Part shown: piece after piece, positions 26,601 to 39,500 of the stretch | Position numbering within the stretch: the stretch's first letter is position 1 | Layout: each line of letters opens with the position of its first letter | NCBI RefSeq assembly: GCF_902148845.1 | Contig: NC_043755.1 | Coordinates: 2,280,378-2,344,377 of the forward strand | Direction: 5' to 3' | Source: Salarias fasciatus | Lineage: Eukaryota; Chordata; Actinopteri; Blenniiformes; Blenniidae | Length of the DNA: 64,000 nucleotides | The notes under the pieces: generated by a model | Told to the model about the DNA's origin: nothing | Database searches by the model: none | Seen by the model: only the letters and a program-made list of their open reading frames with translations | Program-made: the position numbers and the translations under genes

Positions 26601-29600
26601 CAACTATTCCCAGGTCCGATCGAGTGACTTCTCAGTCCAAAATGTCAACATGAAGCAGGTGTTAAAACTCTGAGTTGTTTAGTTTTTATTGTGCAGTAAT
26701 GAAAACCTTCAGGCAGCATCTTTTTTTTTATTGTCACATCTCAAGAGCCAGACTCGGTATTGTCAAAAGCTGAACAAGAAAAAAACCTGAAACTGCACCT
26801 TTTTTTATGTGACAAAAACAGCGTGTTAAATTTAGCATTTCTGTAGTTATCGGATGCTTTTATACATTATTTTTTTTTTTTAACTTTCGAAGAAGTACAT
26901 TCAAATCTTTGTGTCTTAGTTTGCAAGTGCCTTTGAACAAAAACATCCCAGCATGGGTCTTAAAGCTTGACATCACCAATAAACATGCAAATAAATTAAA
27001 CTGGAGGAGGTCTAAAAAACAAATCTGTGACACATTGCTTTTAAAAACTATTGCAATGAGGCAGAGTTATTAGGTTTTTGCCCCTATTCATTAAAATCCT
27101 GAGTCACAGACCGCTGCAGCATCAATCTGCTGCTAAGTTTTTCTCTTTTGAAACAAACATGGGAACAATTGATGTCAAACAAATTTCGGTTTTATGTGCT
27201 GCTGGCAGTATTTCTGTGTTTGGTTAAGTATTTAATTTTTGCTGTGTGTATTTTGTGTTTAGTTAAGTTGTTTCCCATATGCATCACTTTCCTTTTATTG
27301 GCCGTATTTCTTGTTTTTGCAGCTCATTTCTACATTTGGTTTTCTTGTGTCACTTCGTTCTTATCATAATGATGTTTCTCAAGTTTTTTCCTAAACCACT
27401 CTGCAATATTACACTATTAAAATGCAGATTCATCGACATCTTCATTCATTTTACTTGATGTAACCGAGCAAAAGCATGTTTAAAAGTTTTATTGAGGAAA
27501 GTGAAGTGTCGCAGTGTGTGAAAGTGTTTGCTTATTAAAGTATCAACAGCAGCCAGCAGTGAAGGAAGAAGAGGAGCAACATCAGTCGTCTAGTTGCAGA
27601 ACTCGCTCTGGTTTTCTTTGGGTTCCACACAGATTCACAGTTTGTTTGAACTTGGCCTCGTCAATGTCAAGACAGCCACTTTCTTCGAGTCAAAGTCGCC
27701 CTTTTTTTTTTTTTTAAGTCTGGCTCTAAAGATTACTAATGATTTATACACTTCCGTCCCATGGCAGTGCACATGGATTAAACTCGCCCCGCTGTCTCCC
27801 TTGAACTTCTGTGTGCGGTGGCGGCACTTTAACCGGTGCAAACCCGACTGCGTGTCATACTTTGATACCGCACGTCAGTCACCAGCCCCTTAGAGCCTAA
27901 ATGAAACGGCCCGAACATCTCCGGTCGTCTCACAGTAATCAAAAGAAGTGGCAGTGTGGTCGAGGCCGAAACTTGAAAGCACATATGGAGAAGACGACAT
28001 AATTGAGACAGCATGTGTCTCGAAGTAGTTTTCTTAGGTTGATGCAGTTGACAGAATGGCAATTTGACCCTTGGGGAAAACTAGTTGATTTACTCATAGC
28101 GACAGTAGAGGTTGGTAATGATCAACTATAGTGAAGGAAGAGGTGAGAAATGTGTGTCAGCAGGAATTTTTTTTACTGGGTGAAATCTGAGGAGGAGGGT
28201 TGAGTTTGAAATGTGACGAGCAGACTTCAGGTGAAGGCTTCGCTGAAGTGGAGACGGACTCCTACATGTTCTGGTATGCTTTAACTGAGAAAGATGTTTT
28301 AATGAAGGAATTACATTTGAGGAAAAATACACGTTTATTCAGTTTTTCATCCCTGAATTTGACTTTTTTTTTGCTTGGCGAGGGTTCATTGTCTTAATTT
28401 CTTAAAGATAGAAAGTACTTTTTTTTCCCCGCAGTGAACGGCTGAAAGCTTAAACCTCAGCTTTAGAAATATGAACCCAATTGTTCAATCTTGTGAATTT
28501 ACAACTCTGGATTTCTTCTATGTGGAATTACAGCTCTTCAAGATGGTTTTTGAATCCCTTACTCGTGCTTCTCTTCTACCTCTTCCTGTCATAACGTCCA
28601 GCTCAGGCTGCGTTTCAACCCTTTGAATTGAAAATGCTGCAGGCAAACCGCTCAGGCGGATTAGGGAGGGGAAACGCTTTGCACCCATCTCGGCCACTCC
28701 GCGTTGGCTTCCTGTAAAGTTCCACATTAATTATAAGACTCCGTTGGTTAATTTCTTGGCAGCCTTGTTAGCTTCCACCTGGTTTTGGTCGATTGCTAAG
28801 AAGCATCTAACCCCATGTGAACCTGAATGCATCCTCAGACGTACCCAGAAATGCAGACACAGCTGTTTCCAGATTCAGGAAACAATGACTGAACTTTTTT
28901 TTTTTTTTTTTTTTTTTTTTTAATGAGCAGAGTGAGATCAGACCATATAGGTTCATCTGGTTTCATTTATTTAGCATAACTAAATTATTTTTTCTTTGTC
29001 TTTTTTTTTTCAAACTCTTTGTTTTATGTTTCAGACTTGCAGAGAAAATACTTTATACTTTATTTGAATTATTTTGGTCTGATAATGTGCTTTTCCTATA
29101 AAGATAAGTATAAACACATTTTCACTCTAAAATCATGAAGTCTAATTCATGTTAAAGTGCACACACCTATTTTGTCACTTTTGTGGTTGTTTGCAGGTTT
29201 TTTCTCCCCATTAGTTTTTCGTGGTACTATAGAATGTCAGAGGATATAAAGACTCTCCTTTATAATGTCTGTAGTGTGTTACTTTACTCTCCAGCTGGTT
29301 TTACTCACAACATGTCTTAAACATTTTATGTTTAAAGGTAGAAATATAGTGAAAGCACTTTGGTTCCTGGAGAGCTTGAACGGACTTTTCATGTTCAAGA
29401 ATCTGTATTTTACTGAAACTTGAACGTAAATAAAGCCTTGCTAACACAACCTATTCAAACCATGCCCTGCTTCTGCTAATCAAACAACAAATGCAGTTAC
29501 TTTAGAAAACTATTTTTGATTAACAGTATTTATTTTAAGCTCAATAATCTGATTATATTCACTTTGTTTATTTGACTTGAACTTGAAGCATGCGTAACGT

Positions 29601-30431
29601 CTGCGTGTCTCCCCCCCCCTCCCAGGTGTCGGCGCTGCCAGCTCGGGTAAACTGACTTTCATGGTCGGAGGAGCAGAGGAGGAATTTACTGCTGCCAAAG
29701 AGCTGCTCAGCTGCATGGGAGCGAATGTGGTCTACTGTGGTCAAGTTGGAACCGGACAGGTGTGAGCAGAAACCCATGTTGGCCAGGAACTGTCTGAATG
29801 GATTTGTAATTCAGATTGACTGCGTGGTTTCATAAGTGGTTGTGTCTGTAAGCCATTATTCAGCCGGTTAATGTATTCTTCAATTGACTGCTTGACTTAT
29901 TTACTTACAATTTATGGTCTTCTGCTTTTGCAGGCTGCTAAAATCTGTAACAACATGCTCTTAGCTATTGGAATGATTGGGACGTCAGAAACGATGAACT
30001 TGGGAATCAGGTGACTCAAACTTCTTTCTGCTCTCGCTGAATTGATAAGAAACCATCATGATGTGAAGCTAAATGTTATTTCTATTCCCAGACTTGGCCT
30101 GGATCCAAAACTTCTGGCCAAAATCCTGAACATGAGTTCAGGCCGGTGTTGGTCCAGCGACACTTACAACCCGGTGCCGGGAGTCATGGAGGGCGTCCCC
30201 TCGGGAAACAACTACCAGGGAGGCTTTGGCACGCAGCTCATGGCGAAGGTCCGCTGACAAATCTTGGCAGCACAGATATGATTTTGTGGTTGTAAAACTT
30301 ACAGTTTCCTCTTAGTAATCTGAAGAGACTTTACTGTTGAAGGTTGTGTTATTTTTGGACCAGACAAGATAGGAAATGTATTAATTCTGCATGAAATAAC
30401 CCTGCTCTCGTTTGTGTGTGTGCGTGTGCGT

Positions 30432-30466
<35 letters not shown>

Positions 30467-30896
30467 GGCATGCGCACACTTGTCTCATATATTGTGTATT
30501 TAATAGTTATTTCATTGACAGTGTTACAATAAAGAGCTTCTATGTCGGCCATAATACTTAAAATAATCCGTTGAGCTATTCGGCAGTCGTTTACATGCCT
30601 TCTGAAAGGGACCAGGCCCCGAATTATTACAACACAGAGCGACGCTCTTTGGTGTGTGCGGACTTGTGGTTTTGGTTTCAGAATTTAATTTTCAGTTGAG
30701 TCGGCTCTTCTAATGTATGTTTGCTTTTCTCCGTCAGGACTTGGGCCTCGCGCAGAACACAGCCACCAACACAAAGACCCCGGTCCCGCTGGGCTCCCTG
30801 GCCCATCAGATCTACCGTATGATGTGCGCGCGCGGCTACGCCAGTAAAGACTTCTCCTCCGTATTCCAGTTCCTGCGCGAGGAGGAGGGCCAGTGA
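23605..30896 (+). CDS. hibadhb: 3-hydroxyisobutyrate dehydrogenase, mitochondrial
   Basis: Eight exons with AG/GT borders: 23605-23674, 25619-25779, 25870-25979, 26060-26181, 29626-29759, 29934-30010, 30092-30248 and 30738-30896 (stop TGA). They total 990 nt, one open frame of 329 aa; human HIBADH is 336. The N-terminal 30 residues are basic and lack acids except one, as expected for a mitochondrial targeting peptide. The Rossmann motif GLGNMG is at residues 39-44, followed by [33 protein letters not shown], the catalytic lysine in AAKICNNM (about K202), and [18 protein letters not shown]. The C terminus is [10 protein letters not shown]. The enzyme oxidises 3-hydroxyisobutyrate to methylmalonate semialdehyde with NAD+ in valine breakdown. 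All expected catalytic segments are present. The gene sits 5' of hoxa13b as in other vertebrates. Confidence 0.96.
24220..24400 (+). mobile_element. degenerate SINE copy (same family as 20640-20973)
   Basis: In order: GTTTGCACGACC, GAATTTCTCCCATTCC, AACATGTGCTTGGGGCTG, GAGGTGACTCTATTTTGCCCC, GTGTATGTGCATGTGTG and GTCCTGGGATGA. This mirrors the SINE body (GTTTGCATG, CTCCCACAGTCC, AGACATGC, GGTGACTCTAAATTGCCC) with many substitutions. It lies in hibadh intron 1. Confidence 0.45.
24990..25530 (+). mobile_element. relic resembling a hAT-type DNA transposon
   Basis: The segments CAGTGGCCACATACAACCCA, GACCGAACCAGTAAAATGG with ATAATAACATT, and near the right end GGGCCAGTTTTTGGCC with TGACACTCGTGCTGTA resemble a dispersed hAT-like repeat of fish genomes. 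No transposase frame remains. The borders are approximate and the family call rests on pattern memory only. Confidence 0.35.
26182..29625 (+). other. hibadh intron 4, no gene seen
   Basis: The largest hibadh intron, 3.4 kb. It is AT-rich with T runs (for example 28897-28921). ORFs of 60-100 codons in it lack recognisable domains. The acceptor is preceded by a C-rich pyrimidine tract. Confidence 0.7.
30413..30466. repeat. (TG)n/(TGCG)n microsatellite
   Basis: Mixed TG and TGCG units in the last hibadh intron. Confidence 0.9.
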
Positions 30897-31071
30897 AGTC
30901 CGCCTCCACTCCGTCCACAGCCTTTTCTGCCATGCCCAGCCGTGCACAGGACTAACGTAGCATAGTCAGGGTGCGTTTCACCACAGGGAGCTCTTTCTTT
31001 TTCCCCGAGGTGTCGTGAAAGAAATGAAGGCCGGAGAGCTCCCCACACTGTGTGACAGCTAACGAGATCTC

Positions 31072-31090
31072 CTCTCTCTCTCTCTCTCTC
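31072..31090. repeat. (TC)n tract in hibadh 3' UTR
   Basis: About nine TC units between the hibadh stop and its poly(A) signal. Confidence 0.85.
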
Positions 31091-31365
31091 GTGAGAAATC
31101 ACGCATATATTGATATAGATTTTTAGGGAAAGAAAAGAAATCACGAAACACTCCGATTGTCAGGTTTTAGGAAATGTTTGTTCAGCTCCCCGGTCACTGT
31201 CTCTGCAGGCTGCACCACTACAAACAGTTCAGTCTGTCACATATTTATCATTTGTTTGTCATTTCTTTATGCTGTTGTTTTTTTTTTTTCCTGTTTTTGT
31301 TTTTCTCTGGTCATAGGGGACATGACTTTGGAATTGTTACTCTGTGTGTCATATCATTACTGATT

Positions 31366-31371
31366 AATAAA
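31366..31371 (+). terminator. candidate poly(A) signal of hibadh
   Basis: AATAAA 470 bp after the hibadh stop, overlapping a second near-copy, with a T-rich region upstream. It is the first good signal after the stop. Confidence 0.6.
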
Positions 31372-31399
31372 TAAGGAAAAAAATTTGCACTTGTGTTAA

Positions 31400-32767
31400 T
31401 TGTTGACATGAATGACTTCACTGTCCTCATTTTCATGTTTACTTGACATTAAATGTTTACATACACATAAAAAGAAGATTGAACTTCATTTTTTTCAGTA
31501 TTTTTGGTTATTTGTCTCTCAACTGATACAGAAAGACTTTGGATGAACTTTTTTTTTCTTATTTTTTGGAAATCCTGAACAATTGTATGCCACAAACTTT
31601 CATCAAAATGAAGCCAGACTGCAAAAGCAGACGAAGAAAAACCCTTCCTGCTTCATACAATGGCGATTTAAATTGTAAATGAGGTCTGTTCAGCTTGGTG
31701 CTGCACATATTTTACTCCAGTCAGTCTGAGAGCCAGTAAATGGTTCTCAAATGTTAGATTTCATTGTGCTAATTTAGGATCACAGGTAAGAATTTACCTT
31801 CATTTCCCCAAACTGATAGAAATCTGAAGCCGATGTCCCTTCTAATATAAATGTGCCCCGTTTTTTTTTTTGTTTTTTTTTTTTTTTTGCATCCTGGCCT
31901 TCTCAGTTTACCTCCAAACCCGTGCAGGCGTCTCCCTTTGCATCGTGCAGCCCGCCTCATTAATTTGGGGATCTGTTCTTCTTTTCTGTCCCCAACACCA
32001 GAGAAGGAGGGCGGAATGTTTCTGATCTGCAGCTCCCCAAGAACCACCGAGGGGCCAAGGTGCCACAGGTCAGCCGATCACAAGACAAACCCATAAAAAG
32101 TCCATTAAGCACTGTTGGCCGAGAGCCGGGTTGTCATCTGCTTGATGGGTGCTGCAAACAGAGCAGCACTTTGGTCTCAGGCCTCCAGCGCACACACACA
32201 CACTCACACACACTCCAAGTTATATCATCTTCACTGTTTTCAACAGGATCTGCATTCACGAGCCTGATCGTGTTTCCTAAACTTTGCTGGTGTACATGAT
32301 TGTATGGAAATTCAAACGTGTGCCGAAAAATACGCGCATCTTTGCAGAAATGTTGGTCAAACAGTTTATGTGGAAGGGAAAAAAATCATCCTAACAAGTC
32401 AAGAAACTTATTTACTGTTGCAGGATTTAAATACGTTTATAAATTATCTGTTTCTTAATCCGGTTTTGAAAGTGTCAAATTCTGCTGGATTTATGAACTT
32501 TGCAGATATAAACCGCAAAAAAAGTCTAATGTGTTTTTTTGACGCAAGTAAAAAAGTGTTAAGTTGTCTGATTCCACGAGTTCAACATGTTATTGATTGT
32601 AACGTGACGAAATGTCTCAGATTAAATTGATACGTCTTTTTAAAAACCAGACAACACCTTTAATGATTACATATAAATCAGAAATCTGATCGTTGCGTGT
32701 GATAAATTTAGTCGTGGATCATATTTGTGTTGGTCTGTGCTTCCATAGCAGCCTAACATTTAGTGAG

Positions 32768-32857
<90 letters not shown>

Positions 32858-34690
32858 TGTGTTGATATAAAATGGGCCCTGTTTGGGGACTGATTCTTGG
32901 ATGAATTGCGCACGCTTTGCGCCATGCGCGCGCTGCGCTGCGTCCAGAAAGCCATCAGATGTGTGAACATCCTGGCTCACTCTCATCCAGCTCTCACTCT
33001 TTTTTTTTTCTTTTTTTTTTTTTTTTTTTGCTCTCGGACGCTTTTATAACCAAACTTATCCCGTGCGTCCGCTTTGTTCACTACATCCTACGCGGCGTAG
33101 TGTTCAATAAACAGCGGCTTTCGGCTCGTTTACCAAGACAATGCAATAAAAACCGAAAAAAATCGAGAACATGCACTTACCAAAAAGAAAAAAAAATACT
33201 AAAAACATGATGCTCTTTTCTTCTGTGTGCAGACTGGACTACTCACTCTTGCCTACGAGCTATGAACTTGGGCCATAAAGATTTACAGCCTAAAAAGGTG
33301 GGAAAACTCTATTAAAAATAAAAAGGTGCTCAAATTTAGTTGGGTACACATTCGCCTGCTTCTGTGGTCTCGACTTTAAATACTGATGTGGGGGTAAAAA
33401 ATGAAATTTTGAATGGTAAAACAGTTTGTTAGTCACTCAGGCCCATATTGACCACACAGTGCTCCCACGCAGCTGTGAGAAAAAAAAACTGAAGGAATTT
33501 ATTTAGATGCAAACGCTTGTGTGTATTTGTGTTGTTTATGTGTGGTTTTAATGTAAGATTTAAGGGAGTTTTTTTTTTTAAACGAGTCCACCTAAATAAC
33601 TTCTGGAATGACATTAATCCCCAAAGTCTCTTTTTACTCAGAAATATTTCAGCTTTAATTTGCATTTGTCGTGCCACTGGATTTTCCTCTCCGGCCTGCT
33701 TATTTGCAAAGTCTGCCGAATGAAGAAGGAGCCGAATTAAAGTTACTCGTCATAAAAAAAAAAAAAAGAAAGAAAGAAAGAAAAAGAAATCCAGTTGAGT
33801 CTGTCCATGTAGGCTCCAGTCGTGCGTTTTGCTCTTTTCCCTTCTCTCTAAAAGTGCCTGCTTGGCAAGGCTGAAACATTCAACTTGACCTTGGCCTCCA
33901 GACGCGTCAAACTCGCCTGAGAAAGAGCTCAGCAAAATGTGGACACGTTTTTGGTAACAATATACTCGCATTTGCGTCTGCCCGTCGTTGCGCAAAATGT
34001 GGGGGGTAGAGTTATACTAGAAATGATTCCATAGAGCGCATTTTAAATAAATTAAAATTGTGTAAATATCCCTGCGTAATGATTGCGCATACATCCACAA
34101 CTTAACAACCAGTTCACAAAAAAATAAAAAAAATAAAGTGCGTAAAATGAAGTGTCGTTGAAATCCGCAGACTTCCCTGAAGTGCAAGAAAGTACAACTA
34201 TTTTAATGCGAAACTAGAAACAAGTGGCATTCGAAAGCTTTTACACATTATCCGCAAAAGGAGCAAACTGGCACACTTCACTACAAACCTGCGTAAAAAT
34301 ACAGATAATATATCACTCTCTTTATTTCTCTGGTTATCTATTACCAGTTTATTAAGAAAACGTTTGTTTTGCAGTAATATAAGTGTTGACATTCAATCCC
34401 TATCAAAATACCATATCTTAATATATTCTGAAATTATAAGCCTCTCTGGTCTTATTGGTTTAAAAAAAAACCCCACTGATGTTCAGTATCTCCACTAACA
34501 CGCAGCCTGATCTGCATTATCTGATGTCTAGACGTTTATCATCTCCTTTGCATATCACGTGCTTGGCCCCGGCCAATAACCTCGCGATCTTTATGTACTC
34601 AGGCGTGTTGGTATCGTTACTCTGCCGGAGTCCCTGTCTCTGCTCAGTCGAGGGGATTTTGAAAAAGAGTTGGTCGTCTCAATGTAGGGC
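31400..34690. other. hibadh-hoxa13b spacer; no Evx gene
   Basis: In tetrapods EVX1 lies in this interval. I searched the translated frames for the Evx homeodomain ([25 protein letters not shown]) and found no trace. The spacer contains T-rich runs near 31860-31888 and 33001-33029, a long TG repeat (32769-32856) and an AAAG run near 33765. Bases 34480-34690 form the hoxa13b promoter and 5' leader, with CACGTG at about 34557 and an inverted CCAAT-type GGCCAATAAC near 34571. Confidence 0.6.
32769..32856. repeat. (TG)n microsatellite
   Basis: About 43 nearly perfect TG units between hibadh and hoxa13b. It creates spurious CVCV and HTHT ORFs. Confidence 0.95.
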
Positions 34691-34695
34691 ATGCT

Positions 34696-35756
34696 ATGAC
34701 CGCCTCGCTGCTCCTCCACTCGCACTGGATTGACCCGGTGATGTTTCTCTACGACAACGGCTTGGATGAAAGAAGCAAGAACATGGAGGGATTTACCGGA
34801 GGCAATTTTGCTGCAAACCAGTGCAGGAATTTGTTAGCGCATCCAACCTCGCTGGCTCCCAGCACCACCTACACAGCGAGCGAGGTGCCAGTGTCTGGCA
34901 TGGGGGAGCCTGGCAAACAGTGCAGCCCCTGTTCTGCCACGCAGAGCTCGCCCAACGCATCTCTGCCCTACGGATACTTTGGCAGCAGCTATTACCCGTG
35001 CAGGATGTCACACAGCGGCGTCAAGGCGTGCGCGCAGCCCTCCGCCTATGGCGACAAATACGTGGACTCGTCGGTCTCCGGTGAGGAGTTCTCCACCAGG
35101 GCGAAAGAATTTGCGTTCTATCAGGGTTATTCCTCGGGCCCGTACCAGCCCAGCTACCTGGACGTCCCCGTCGTACCTGCGCTCAGCGCTCCATCTGAGC
35201 CCAGGCACGAGTCGCTGCTGCCCATGGAGCCTTACCAGCCGTGGACCATCACCAACGGGTGGAGCGGTCAGGTTTACTGCACCAAGGAGCAACCACAGTC
35301 AAACCCCCTGTGGAAATCCTCGCTACAAGGTACTGTGGGTGTTTTTAATCCCTCCTAAAAAAATTAAAAAAATTGTGCAGTAATCCCTGCAAGAACACGT
35401 GCATGCAAAGCGAGAGTGAAATATTTGGGAAAAGCACATTTAATATGTGATTTTAATTCTTCCTTTTGCTATGTTGTCCAGTCAGGTATAAATCTAACTC
35501 TGCATTTCTGTCTACAGACTCTATTTCTGGTGGAGACAGCTCGATGCGCCGTGGGAGGAAAAAACGTGTGCCATACACTAAGGTGCAGCTGAAAGAACTG
35601 GAGAGAGAGTATGCCACCAATAAATTCATCACCAAGGACAAAAGGAGAAGGATTTCCGCGCAGACGAACCTGACAGAGAGACAAGTGACAATCTGGTTCC
35701 AGAACCGGCGCGTAAAGGAGAAAAAAGTCGTCAATAAATTCAAGAGCTCCAGTTAG
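34696..35756 (+). CDS. hoxa13b: homeobox protein Hox-A13b
   Basis: Two exons, 34696-35329 and 35518-35756 (stop TAG), joined by a 188 bp intron, give 290 aa. The start [22 protein letters not shown] matches the HOXA13 N terminus, and internal motifs [21 protein letters not shown] and KEFAFYQGY are the conserved Hox13 N-domain. The homeodomain covers about residues 224-283: [20 protein letters not shown], helix 3 [15 protein letters not shown]. The V in IWFQNRRV and the R-VPYTK start are paralog-group-13 signatures. The long alanine tracts of mammalian HOXA13 are absent, which explains most of the length difference (human 388 aa). Another ATG 5 bp upstream is followed directly by a stop, so 34696 is the start. 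It specifies the most posterior and distal fin/limb and urogenital domains. Confidence 0.97.
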
Positions 35757-36578
35757 CTCTGGAGACACTGTAACAGGAAGTGAAAGGCGGACACGGATGC
35801 CCTTCTCATCCAGAAACTCTGCTCTAATTTATTACCTTATGAACTATTTGGTTGCCATCAGAGCGGCTGTTTTTTGATCCTCACATTTCCCTCCTCACTT
35901 TTTTTTTTTTTAATTGGAACCAGTCGATGGGGCCTGTTTGACAGAAGATCGGAAATGGTTTGGATCATGCTGATCGTTAAGGTTCTCTGCGTGGGACGCA
36001 ATCATTTCCACTGAACAATGAGATATTCAGCCTGTAAACACGAGATCCTCCGACCTGTGTTTGTTTTTTAATCTAACGAAGCCAAAAGAGAAACGAAGGA
36101 TTCGTTTTTCGAGTTGATAGCACTGTAAACACAAAGGTATCCTCTCCGTGGTTACTGTAGCACAAAAAAAAATCAAGTTAGAAAAAAAAAATCACAATTA
36201 AATTAATTGTTTCATCACAACAATTTCAATTTCTGAAAAAAAACTAAATGGCTGAGTTTGAAATCTTGAAGTTTAAAATTTTAACCATTTCAACATAAAA
36301 ACAGCTTTTATAACTTCATATTATGAAACAGAAATCTCTGAGATTACTTCAACATTTTGATGCACACTTTTCCACATGATTTCCTTCTGAATACAGGGTT
36401 TTGATATTTGTTCTCGCTCAGAATAACTTTGCCTGCCAGCCTTTTACAATTTCTGCCTCTCACTGAAGAAAGATTTCACAGAATAATGCCGAAGCTTATA
36501 TTTAAACTTGTAAATACTACGACTGCAATTATCTATCCTCCAGTTTTTGACTGCAAATAGCCAAAGTTTTTTTCCATA

Positions 36579-36584
36579 AATAAA
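36579..36584 (+). terminator. candidate poly(A) signal of hoxa13b
   Basis: AATAAA about 820 bp after the stop, the first good one on this strand, followed by a T-rich segment at 36610-36640. Confidence 0.4.
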
Positions 36585-39500
36585 TCTTTGAGAGACGCAG
36601 TGTGAGCTTCTTTTTATTTTTTTTTCATTCCTCATTTTTTTTGTTCGAAATTCTACAAAAATGCTCGATCGATCCGAAAACAGACTAAATATCAGCCTCA
36701 GTGGGAAATGTCTGCTAAACTTGCAACTTCTCGATATTTTATGGTGAAAATGGTGTTTGTGGTCATGTGGGCCTGCAGAGGAGAGCGGCAGCCTGCAGCC
36801 GGCAGGAGTGTGTCGCCATCTAGTGGCGAGACTCTGGTAGTACAGCACCTCTTTAAAAGTTTCGTGTGTGAGAGAAAGAACCTCCGTTATGTGCTTTTTG
36901 TTTACTTTGGAAAGTACAAGTCTTGATTAATGCTAAATTGTGAAGTCATTAACAGCTGTTTTCTTCTTCTCTCTTTGTTTCTGTTTTGAGCTTTCATTTC
37001 AAATCTCATAATCTAAATTAACTTAAAAGCGAATGCAACTGTAAAAAACGTTTTCATTTCAAGTGATTATTAAAATGTATATATAATTATTTCTAAATAA
37101 TAACTAAGGCTAATTTATTCTAAAATAAATGAACACTGAATCAGAACCCTAAAATTTGTCCAAAATTATAATTATTTGTTGCGTAATTTTCAAAACTCGG
37201 CGCTTGAAAATGTAATACTTTTTCAGATTAGATCAGTTTAAGATAAAGATGTACTACTTTGTTTTGTCTTGTAAATTTAAGATCAAAATCAAACATTAAA
37301 ACAGTAAAATGTTTCCAAGCAAACGTGCGCAATCATGGAACTGCGTGTTGACTTTTACGCACAGATTTTCGGCTCATGATTGGTTACACTTCAAGTAATC
37401 AAAGTTGAATTAAGCTTAACCAACTCAGCTATTTGTACCGGGAAATATAATTTCGTGCCCCTCACTTAAAAAAAAAAATTCTGTCTTGAAGCAGATAAAT
37501 CATGTAATGGTGCTCCAGGCCAAAAAGAAGGGGTGCCAGGGTAAAAATAACCGTGTCCGCTCCTCGCTCTGCCCCGCGCTGAGTATGAAGGATGAAGCAG
37601 GGCCATTAAAGAGGGGCATATTTTTACAGTAACCAGGCAGCACCCTCTGGTGAGCGTCACCCTCTCAGCTCGGGCACAATGTTAAAGTCACCAAACAAAC
37701 AGACGCAGACAAGTTTATCGTCTCGCTCAAGGCCAGGCTGCTTTGGATAGAGTGGCCTTCTCCATGGTGTCATTCGGGGGGCGTCAAATGGTTTATCAAG
37801 TGTTTCAGCTGCTTTCAGCGGGCTTGTTCGGGCTCCAGATGGGAGGGTTTTCTGGAGTAAATATTATTTAATCTTGAGGTGAAGTCAGAAAACCTGACTG
37901 TGTGTGAGATCCTCTGCAGATATGGGGTCCTCTCATGTCGATCTGTGTTATTGCTCCACCTAACAGTCACATTGAAAACTGCATCTTTACCCTCAAAATC
38001 CATCCTGCACGCTGCTGCTGGCCTGAGGAGCACAGAGGCATCATCTTGAAAACATAAACTTTTCATAAAAATCCACTCCAGGGAGACAGCATTTCTTCTG
38101 TTGTTAGTTTAATGCAAATAGAGGAATTGAAAAATGCACAATAACTTCATAAAAGTCTCAACGCAGCAACAAAAGCCCTCAAATTAAGATGAATACAGTA
38201 ATAGAAATATCAAACAAATATATCTATAAATATTTTATATGTATTCATGACACTTTGCAATGTTTTGTGTTGTTTAAATTGCAAATGAACTTCACGCAAG
38301 AATAAAGTGTTTATTGCAAGTGGGGATATTAAATATCAGAGTACACCCACAAATACAAGCACATGCAAACAATTAATGCAGAGTATTTGAAAAAGAACAT
38401 ATTTTAACGAGAAAGATGCCAATTTACTGTTTCATCTTTTTAATATAAAAGTGTTAGATTTTTTTTTTTTGTCCACCTGCAAACTCCTCATTTCCATACA
38501 CAAAAACTTGTTTTCCTGCAAAGTTGTGATCCAATAAAGCTGCTTCAGCGCGCAAACACAACAGAGGCGCACGCCCAAAAATCACACTTCAAGTGAAGAC
38601 ATTCTCTGTTCTACTCCATTAAACTGAGCTCACTGTTTCTGCTTTTATGACACACTCGACTCTGGATAAATCAGAGAATCGGTGATTTTTTTTTTTTTTA
38701 AGGCTTCTCGTTAGGTGATTTTTTTACAGCGTGCAGCGTCAGCTGTGACCCCCCCACCTCCTAAAAAGTGCCCAGTTTCCGCCTCGGCCCCCCAGATGTT
38801 GTCAGACTCCTCCATCTATTACTGCTTGTCTCTGCAGCCTGATCGCAGAAGATGGCTTTCCATAAGTTTGTGTGTTTTGCAGTTATTATTTCGGCGCATG
38901 AAAACGATCAGAAAAAGAAGAATCGTCAAGACATTTTTTTTTGGTTCTTATTCATTAAATAACTTTGAGATTTTTTTCAAAATTCTGAAAAGTTTGTTTT
39001 TCTTTTTAACGATTACTTGAAGTCGCACACAACGCACAAAATTCACATTATTTAACAAGTGTGCAAAACACTGCATCGAAAAAAAGTATTTTAAACATTT
39101 AAACTATTTGAAATGTAATTTAAAAACAGCAATATATTGAATATATCTATTTTTGCTTTGAAACAATAGATGTGTCACAGATCTGAAGAAAAACCAACAA
39201 TCACTCCATCATCTCTCTGTTGTTCTGGGTTTACTTCGCACATTTCGGGGGATTTTTGCAGAAACATTAGAAAGGGCTCCGTTGTGGAACAAACCCCAGG
39301 AGCCAGGAAAAGCAGGAGCTGCAGGCCACTTTTTCAGGCCGTTAAAAGAAACCACATTCCTCCCAAAGTGTGGGCCCAAATTTCTGGGAAACCCAAGTAA
39401 ACAGTTTGTATTTTCAAAAACATTCCCCTCACACTGACCAACAGTGAGTGTCACGTTTTTGTGTGTTGTGAAAATATTGATAAGATAAGCTTTCACTTTT

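Noticed and set aside
32693-32986. ORFs full of CVCV or HTHT repeats
   Set aside because: They are translations of the TG/CA microsatellite at 32769-32856. The same holds for ORFs over 10369-10444, 56691-56780 and 8309-8374.
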